Shown piece after piece: positions 58,301 to 64,000 of a stretch of DNA of 64,000 nt. The position numbers and the translations under genes are program-made. Origin of the DNA: Bos javanicus (Eukaryota > Chordata > Mammalia > Artiodactyla > Bovidae); NCBI RefSeq assembly GCF_032452875.1, contig NC_083881.1:65045689-65109688 (forward strand), in the 5' to 3' direction. The notes under the pieces were generated by a model that saw only the letters and a program-made list of their open reading frames with translations, had not been told where the DNA came from and did no database searches. Each line of letters starts with the position of its first letter. Position 1 is the first letter of the stretch.

Positions 58301-58565
58301 TAATATTCAAATAATGTTGCTACAACGCTGATTACAAATAGGCTCAGCTAAAATCCTACTGTGGCAATCATTTCACAACATATGCTCAATTATGCTGTAC
58401 TCAGATTTATACAGTGATATAAATTATTTATCCAACAAAAAGGGGAAAATATGAACAATGTTGATCCCCAAAACAAGGCTTTTTAAATACTTTATAGGAC
58501 CAATCCATGATAAAACAAACAGTAGCTAAGCAAACTGTCAGTACTTTACACTTAAGTTAATTTTT
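58301..58565. other. Intronic sequence, no feature
   Basis: AT-rich, nothing nameable. Confidence 0.5.
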
Positions 58566-58566
58566 C

Positions 58567-58978
58567 TTCTGTAAGCCTTAGAGTGCTGAAGAATTGATGC
58601 TTTTGAACTGTGGTGTTGGAGAAGACTCTTGAGAGTCCCCTGGGCTGCAAGGAGATCCAACCAGTCCATCCTGGGGGAGATCAGTCCCGGGTGTTCTTTG
58701 GAAGGACTGATGCTAAAGCTGAAACTCCAATACTTTAGCCACCTCATGCGAAGAGTTGACTCTCTGTAAAAGACTCTGATGCTGGGAGGGATTGGGGGCA
58801 GGAGGAGAAGGGGACAACATAGGATGAGATGGCTGGATGGCATCACCGACTCAACAGACATGAGTTTGAGTGAACTCTGGGAATTTGTGATGGACAGGGA
58901 GGCCTGGTATGCTGTGATTCATGGGGTCGCAAAGAGTCAGACACAACTGAGCCACTGGACTGAACTGAACTGAAGCTT
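58567..58978 (+). mobile_element. BovB LINE 3' end, sense
   Basis: 5'-truncated, SLEGL-type (GGTGTTCTTTGGAAGGACTG). It ends GAACTGAACTGAAG. Open frames on both strands are remnants or shadows. Confidence 0.94.
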
Positions 58979-58979
58979 T

Positions 58980-59708
58980 ATCATCTCCTGTCTCAAAAAG
59001 ATAAATGAGTTTAATCATACTATCTATCCTTACTCTGAAAAGGTTACAAAAAATTAGAAGTTCAATAGATGTACAGTAACATTATCTATGATTAAAGATA
59101 CTGAATGAAAGCATTTTTAATGCTTTAGAAATAAAACTGAAGGAACAATTCTCACCAGGAATAATATAAATTTTCTTTAAGACACTGAACTTCATCTAAT
59201 GACATAACCAAAAAGAGGACTGAAATAGTCCTAAATTGCTTCTTAAGGCAAGGGAAGAAAAAAGAAATTTCTGACTATTGGCTTTTAGTCAGTTACCATG
59301 GGAACTCGGAGATTCCTTTTTTGTTTTTTCTTTAAGTTTTCTCTTAAAAGCCACTAAAAGAAAAAATATTGATGGTTTCTGTTCTGTTTAGAGACAATGA
59401 CTAGGATAATTAATATTACGGTAGCAGCTTGTATCACTAGGATTTCCTTCTAACTCCTTCTCTTTTAACACAGCACTCCATTTTCCCACAACTTAGATGT
59501 TAGGAGACAATCAAAAATCAAAATACAGGTGATAATAGTTGAATATTTAAAACGAAGGAATAAAGCAGGGAATATTCAGGAAGTACAATTAATTCAGACT
59601 GAGGATAGGATTAAGGGAAGAAAGAGGAGATGACAACAGGAGAAATAATGCAGGAGCTTGTGCCAAGGGGGAAGAAATAAGGATCTTGAGTGCTGCTAAG
59701 AAAGATCA
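58980..59708. other. Intronic sequence, no feature recognised
   Basis: No exon or nameable repeat. Confidence 0.5.
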
Positions 59709-59711
59709 ATC

Positions 59712-59872
59712 CTGGGACTTCCCCGGTGGTCCAGGGGCTAACACTCCATGCTCCTGATGTAGCAGGGACGTGTTTGATCCCTGGTCAGGGAACTAGATCC
59801 CACATGCTGCAACTAAGAGTTTGCATGCTGCAACTAAAGATCCCAGTGCACCTATTAAATAAATAAAAAATC
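59712..59872 (+). mobile_element. CHR-type SINE
   Basis: GGGACTTCCCCGGTGGTCCAG head, TTTGATCCCTGGTCAGGGAAC, then CATGCTGCAACTAAGAG and an AAATAAATAAAAAA tail. Confidence 0.92.
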
Positions 59873-59972
59873 AATACTCTTCTGATTCCGTCTACTCAGT
59901 ACTTGACACTTTGGGAAAGGCACTTGATCCTTCTGAGTGTCAGTAAAATACCTACTTCCCTGCATTGTTTTG

Positions 59973-60181
59973 GGCTTCACAGCTGGCACAGTGGTAAAGA
60001 ACCCAATGCCAGTGCAGGACACTCAAAGAGACGTGGGTTTGATCCCTGGGTCAGGAAGATACCCTAGAATAGGAAATGGCAACCCACTCCAGTATTCTTG
60101 CCTGGAAATCCCCACGGCAGAGGAAACTGGTGGGCCATAGTCCATGGGGCCGCCAAGAGTTGGACACGACTGAGCACAGTG
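59973..60181 (+). mobile_element. Bov-tA SINE with 8-bp target-site duplication
   Basis: TTGTTTTG occurs at 59965-59972 and 60182-60189. Full sense element. Confidence 0.92.
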
Positions 60182-60189
60182 TTGTTTTG

Positions 60190-60760
60190 AGGCTTAAGTC
60201 AGATAATGGAAAGGACGTATAGGACAGTTTGCTCAACAAATAATTACTGAGTACCTTTATGGGATACAACAGTGAAGCAAACAGATAATTTTGGTGTTCA
60301 TGGAGTTCATATTCAGGAGGACCAAATAAATACTGATTTTCAATCAGAGAAGGCAAAGAAATCCACATATACACTTGTATATATAATAAATTCCCAAGAT
60401 TTAATTCTCCTTTCTCTTGCAAAGTCTCATCCTTCAAATAAGATAACTAATTAAACACACACAAATTCCATCACTGGGCGCTGACTAGTACTTGATATTC
60501 TCTATGTATGACCATAAAAATATAACAATGCAGACAGTATATCATTGTTTGGCATTTTATGTGTGATCTAAAGGTTTTAATATGGGATACTTTTACTTTT
60601 AAAAAACAATTCCAGCACAGTTACATTCTGAAACAGTAGCCCTAATATAACTATTCCAAATAATCTGTCCATATTTTAAACCCCTTTCTAAAATCCTAGG
60701 GAAATACTTTAAAATAGGCATCTCTAGTAAGTTAACATAAATTACAAAATAAAACACACA
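60190..60760. other. Intronic sequence, no feature recognised
   Basis: Nothing nameable was seen. Confidence 0.5.
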
Positions 60761-60765
60761 TGCTG

Positions 60766-60935
60766 AAGCAGTGGTTCTTAAATATTTTGGGTTGTCACAG
60801 TTTGGAAGGTATGACTGGTACCTAGTTGGTAGAGACCAGGGATGCTGCAAAACATACTAAATTGCATGAGACACTCCCCAGCAATAAAAATTACCTGGTC
60901 CAAAATGTCCACAGAACCACTGCCAAAAATTATTT
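60766..60935 (+). mobile_element. MER20-like hAT DNA transposon relic
   Basis: GTGGTTCTTAAATATTTTGGG, GGTTGTCACAGTTTGG, GTAGAGACCAGGGATGCTGC and TACCTGGTCCAAAATGTCCA follow the family order, with a deletion in the 5' part. Confidence 0.82.
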
Positions 60936-61690
60936 TGCTCTAAAAGAACACTGAAGGTTAGTAAATTATTTACTGACAGAATCTCTGTGCTGCAGTATGT
61001 TATCAGACTAGTCACAATGATAAGAGAGACATTATTTAGTGAAATCCCATAGGAAATATTGTCAACACAGAACAGGAAGCTAAAGATCACTGAGAAAACT
61101 TAATGGTCAAATTTAATATAATCCACTACAGCTGATGGCTCAAAAAGAAATACATGGCTTCAAAACTTAAACTGGCAGTAACACCGCAAAAAGATCAATT
61201 TTATTTATAATCTGGAACTAACAGGGTTTTTCCCCTTAATGCAGATGGATTTCCTTGAACCACTAACAACATGCATTGGATATCAAAGCAAAAAATGTAG
61301 ACATAAAATTTATATCAGCATTCCCTAAGGTGATTTTGTCAAGCAAGCAAGAAATATAGATCACACTGTTCCTTAAAAATATATCCTTTCAAAATTAGTC
61401 CTTCATTTTACTAGTAGTATAGAATCTAATTACAGTAGCTGCTTAAGTAGTATTTATTAAAATGAATGATATTTAAAACAATATGCCCCAAACTAAATTA
61501 CAGGGTTTAGAACGCTCAAAAATGTCAAAAGATTGAAATTTTCACTCAATATGTTTCACATAAAACTGGTAAGATAATACTGCCCAAGGAGAAAAGTCCT
61601 ATAATCCAAGAACAGCCTAACTGAATGAAAATTTAGAAGTCATCCCAAGCTAAACTTCTCAAAGGAGGGTTTTTCCTCCTAATTATATAC
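60936..61690. other. Intronic sequence, no feature recognised
   Basis: AT-rich with no gene evidence. Confidence 0.5.
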
Positions 61691-61700
61691 CTAATTAAAG

Positions 61701-62202
61701 GTGAGCATTCTTTGGCATTGCCTTTCTTTGGGATTGGAATGAAAACTGACCTTTTCCAGTCCTGTGGCCACTGCTGAGTTTTCCAAATTTGCTGGCATAT
61801 TGAGTGCAGCACTTTCACAGTGTCATCTTTCAGGATTTGAAATAGCTCAACTGGAATTCCATCACCTCCTCTAGCTTTGTTCATAGTGATGCTTTCTAAG
61901 GCCCACTTGACTTCACATTCCAGGATGTCTGGCTCTAGGTCAGTGATCACACCATCGTGATTATCTGGGTCGTGAAGATCTTTTTTGTACAGTTCTTCAG
62001 TGTATCCTTGCCACCTCTTCTTAATATCTTCTGCTTCTGTTAGGTCCATACCATTTCTGTCCTTTATCGAGCCCATCTTTGCATGAAATGCTCCCTTGGT
62101 ATCTCGAATTTTCTTGAAGAAATCTCTAGTCTTTCCCATTCTGTTTCCCTCTATTTCTTTGCATTGATCGCTGAGAAAGGCTTTCTTATCTCTTCTTGCT
62201 AT
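61701..62202 (-). mobile_element. BovB LINE, inverted 5' segment of a twin-primed copy
   Basis: Reverse-oriented BovB from an upstream part of the ORF (MGKTRDFFKKIRDTKGAFHA ... KRSVFIPIPKKGNAKEC). At about 62200 it is joined directly to a sense segment from much further downstream. Both lie within one pair of target-site duplications (TAAAGGTGAGC at 61696-61706 and 62694-62704), so they are one insertion. Confidence 0.92.
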
Positions 62203-62693
62203 TGTAAAGAGACATTACTTTGCCAACAAAGGTCCGTCTAGTCAAGGCTATGGTTTTTCCTATAGTCATGTATGGATGTGAGAGTTGGACTGTGAAGAAA
62301 GAGGAGCGCCGAAGAATTGATGCTTTTGAACTGTGGCATTGGAGAAGACTCTTCAGAGTCCCTTGGACTGCAAGGAGATCCAACCAGTCCATTCTAAAGG
62401 AGATCAGCCCTGGGATTTCTTTGGAAGGAATGATGCTAAAGCTGAAACTCATGTACTTTGGCCACCTCATGCAAAGAGTTGACTCATTGGAAAAGACTCT
62501 GATGCTGGGAGGGATTGGGGGCAGGAGAAGGGGACCACAGAGGATGAGATGGCTGGATGGCTGAATGGCATCACTGACTCGACGGACGTGAGTTTGAGTG
62601 AACTCCGGGAGTTGGTGATGGACAGGGAGGCCTGGCGTGCTGCAATTCATGGGGTTGCAAAGAGTCGGACATGACTGAGCTACTGAACTGAAC
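62203..62693 (+). mobile_element. BovB LINE, sense 3' segment of the twin-primed copy
   Basis: Sense BovB starting at the RDITLPTKVRLVKAM region (AGAGACATTACTTTGCC) and running to the 3' end GCTACTGAACTGAAC. It is SLEGM/SLERM-like, and a short duplication of GGATGGCTG occurs near 62551-62567. The RT core between the two segments is missing. Confidence 0.95.
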
Positions 62694-62704
62694 TAAAGGT
62701 GAGC

Positions 62705-63260
62705 CATTCTTAAAATTCTCTTCTCTAGATAGCTCAAAGATGATGTTGGCTACATTTTTTTAGCAAGATCTGAAAACTGGAAGTGAAGCGGCAGCCATGT
62801 ATTCTTCACACTCAGGTGATACTGTTATTCATGCATGTTGTTGCTTATCTGCTGGCTCATCGATCTGGCACAGGCAGCAGCTGCCCCTTAACCCCAGCTT
62901 TTACCAAACCTCCTCTTTCAACTTCTCTGACTCCTGGGCCAGGAGCATTATTCATTGTGAGCTACGAGAAGAAGGATATAATATTCTCTCACAAGATAAC
63001 TATATTCATGAAACTAGGAAAGAGTGAGAGGGCAGCTTCCAGTTATCCTCACAGGTTCCCTTTTGTCCTTGCTTCCCTTTACTTCATGTCAACATTCCCT
63101 TATTGATTTTCTGCCTTGATGACTTCGGGTAACAGCACCAAACACAGAACGACCAACTCCCACAAACTGTTTAAACAGCTCCCAAAACTGAGTATGGAGA
63201 AGTCTTTATAATAAATCCTTCAAATGTGTATCTCCTAGTGGTCTGCTTCTCTGATTAAAC
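62705..63260. other. Unrecognised segment, possible old LTR-type repeat at its right end
   Basis: Less AT-rich than its surroundings. The right end reads TTTATAATAAATCCTTCAAATG, then GTCTGCTTCTCTGATTAAACC and TTGACTAACAGAGG, which resembles the end of a common mammalian repeat. The overlapping ORFs at 62783-63106 and 62797-63027 have no similarity that I recognise. Confidence 0.4.
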
Positions 63261-64000
63261 CTTGACTAACAGAGGATTTCTGCAAGGTGCCCTTTATGTT
63301 GTTCAAGCATATTCAATTACAGTATAAGTCCAGGAAAATAAGATGTATAAAACTCCTAAGAAACATTAACCATTTGGATAGTAAATTTTAAAATATCTTG
63401 AGATACAAGTAGAACTCATAAAATATGTGAGGAAGCAAGAAGCTACTGAAACAGAATTTGCAAAATATTTTAAATATAGGTAGCAAATTAGCAATCTGTT
63501 AGGGTAGGGGAGAGAGAAAACACATAAACGTTGCATGCCACAGGATACAGGATGCAAGCAGTGTGGACTGTCCCACTTACATTTTGACCTATGCATGCTG
63601 ACTGACTTATGTTTTGAGAAGCCTTTTGCTTCTCATTTGTGTTCTAATTAATCTTGACAGTGTTCTGATGCAATATTTTACCTTTATTTGACTTGTAACC
63701 TGCTTTACAGACTTTATTGAATATTTAGAACAAAGTAAATAGGTGTGCAAGGACTTTGTTAACCTGATGTTTTAAGAAAAGACAACTACACACTGTAAGA
63801 CCTCACTTAAAAAAGTCTAATCACCAAGTTTGTTTTTTTAAGATGCTCAATATGGTTCTTCTATATTGAGAAAATCTGAAAAAAACTTGGTATTTTGATT
63901 CTTTTTTATTTCTTCCAAGGATCTATTACTATTAGAGAAGACATAATTTATGAGCTGATATTTAGAACATATTTATATCAACTCCCTCTTGATTTACGTG
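63261..64000. other. Intronic sequence, no feature recognised
   Basis: AT-rich to the window end, with no exon or named repeat. Confidence 0.5.

Larger units (their letters stand above)
11560..64000 (-). other. VPS13B: VPS13B upstream intron (inferred)
   Basis: No further VPS13B exon was recognised to the right of 11559. Expected upstream coding text was looked for by eye on the minus strand and not seen. The span contains only repeats, processed pseudogenes and anonymous AT-rich DNA. A short missed exon cannot be excluded. Confidence 0.65.

Noticed and set aside
62783..63106. A 107-codon plus-strand frame near the twin-primed BovB
   Set aside because: A second overlapping frame is equally open, the right part resembles an old repeat end, and no protein match is recognised.
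1..64000. A CRISPR-like or other new defence system suggested by many similar repeats
   Set aside because: The repeats are dispersed SINEs and LINEs with target-site duplications and variable spacing in a mammalian intron. There are no arrays of short direct repeats with unique spacers and no associated genes.

Overview
The window is ruminant, almost certainly bovid, nuclear DNA. It is packed with repeat families restricted to or typical of ruminants: RTE-type BovB LINEs, the SINEs Bov-tA and Bov-A2 (built from BovB 3' sequence), CHR-type tRNA-Glu SINEs and ruminant L1 3' ends. Older mammalian repeats (MIR, L2-like, MER5A, MER20, L1M) lie beneath them. There are no bacterial features, CRISPR arrays or operons.

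The only functional protein-coding content I can support is two small exons on the minus strand, at 11450-11559 (110 bp) and 4400-4544 (145 bp). Both have consensus splice sites and compatible phases. Their translations match consecutive exons of VPS13B (COH1), a giant Golgi-associated chorein/VPS13-family lipid-transfer protein mutated in human Cohen syndrome. The whole window is therefore best read as the interior of VPS13B. The gene runs right to left: 11560-64000 is upstream intron, 4545-11449 the intron between the two exons, and 1-4399 the following intron.

Three processed pseudogenes sit in the introns. RPL17 (14323-15086, minus) is split by a 200-bp insert. CBX1/HP1-beta (48940-51242, plus) is flanked by an 11-bp target-site duplication and carries a later Bov-tA insertion. 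ACO2 (about 57530-58300, plus) is a decayed 5' part of the mRNA.

Layout: 1-2810 holds a BovB 3' end, L1 3' pieces, Bov-tA and Bov-A2. 3852-4322 is a candidate solo LTR beside exon 4400-4544. 9643-10755 is a BovB reverse transcriptase fragment with intact YADD. 11620-12545 is old L1. 13312-15400 holds stacked Bov-tA pieces, L1 ORF1 remnants and the RPL17 copy. 17480-22070 is a nest of L1, BovB, Bov-tA and Bov-A2. 22745-25700 is L1 carrying a CHR SINE and a 1.7-kb BovB. 26665-31325 contains three BovB copies, two of them near-identical and inverted. 31-48 kb is mostly plain AT-rich intron with scattered SINEs, MIRs and one BovB. 48.9-58.3 kb holds the CBX1 and ACO2 retrocopies. 61.7-62.7 kb is a BovB copy with a 5' inversion, the signature of twin priming.

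I found no convincing novel system. The most informative items are the VPS13B exons, the twin-primed BovB, the inverted BovB pair, the CBX1 retrocopy with its insertion footprint, and the RPL17 retrocopy split by a second copy of a nearby L1 segment. Repeat-family names are from memory of consensus sequences; boundaries are good to roughly 10-20 bases unless a target-site duplication is given.
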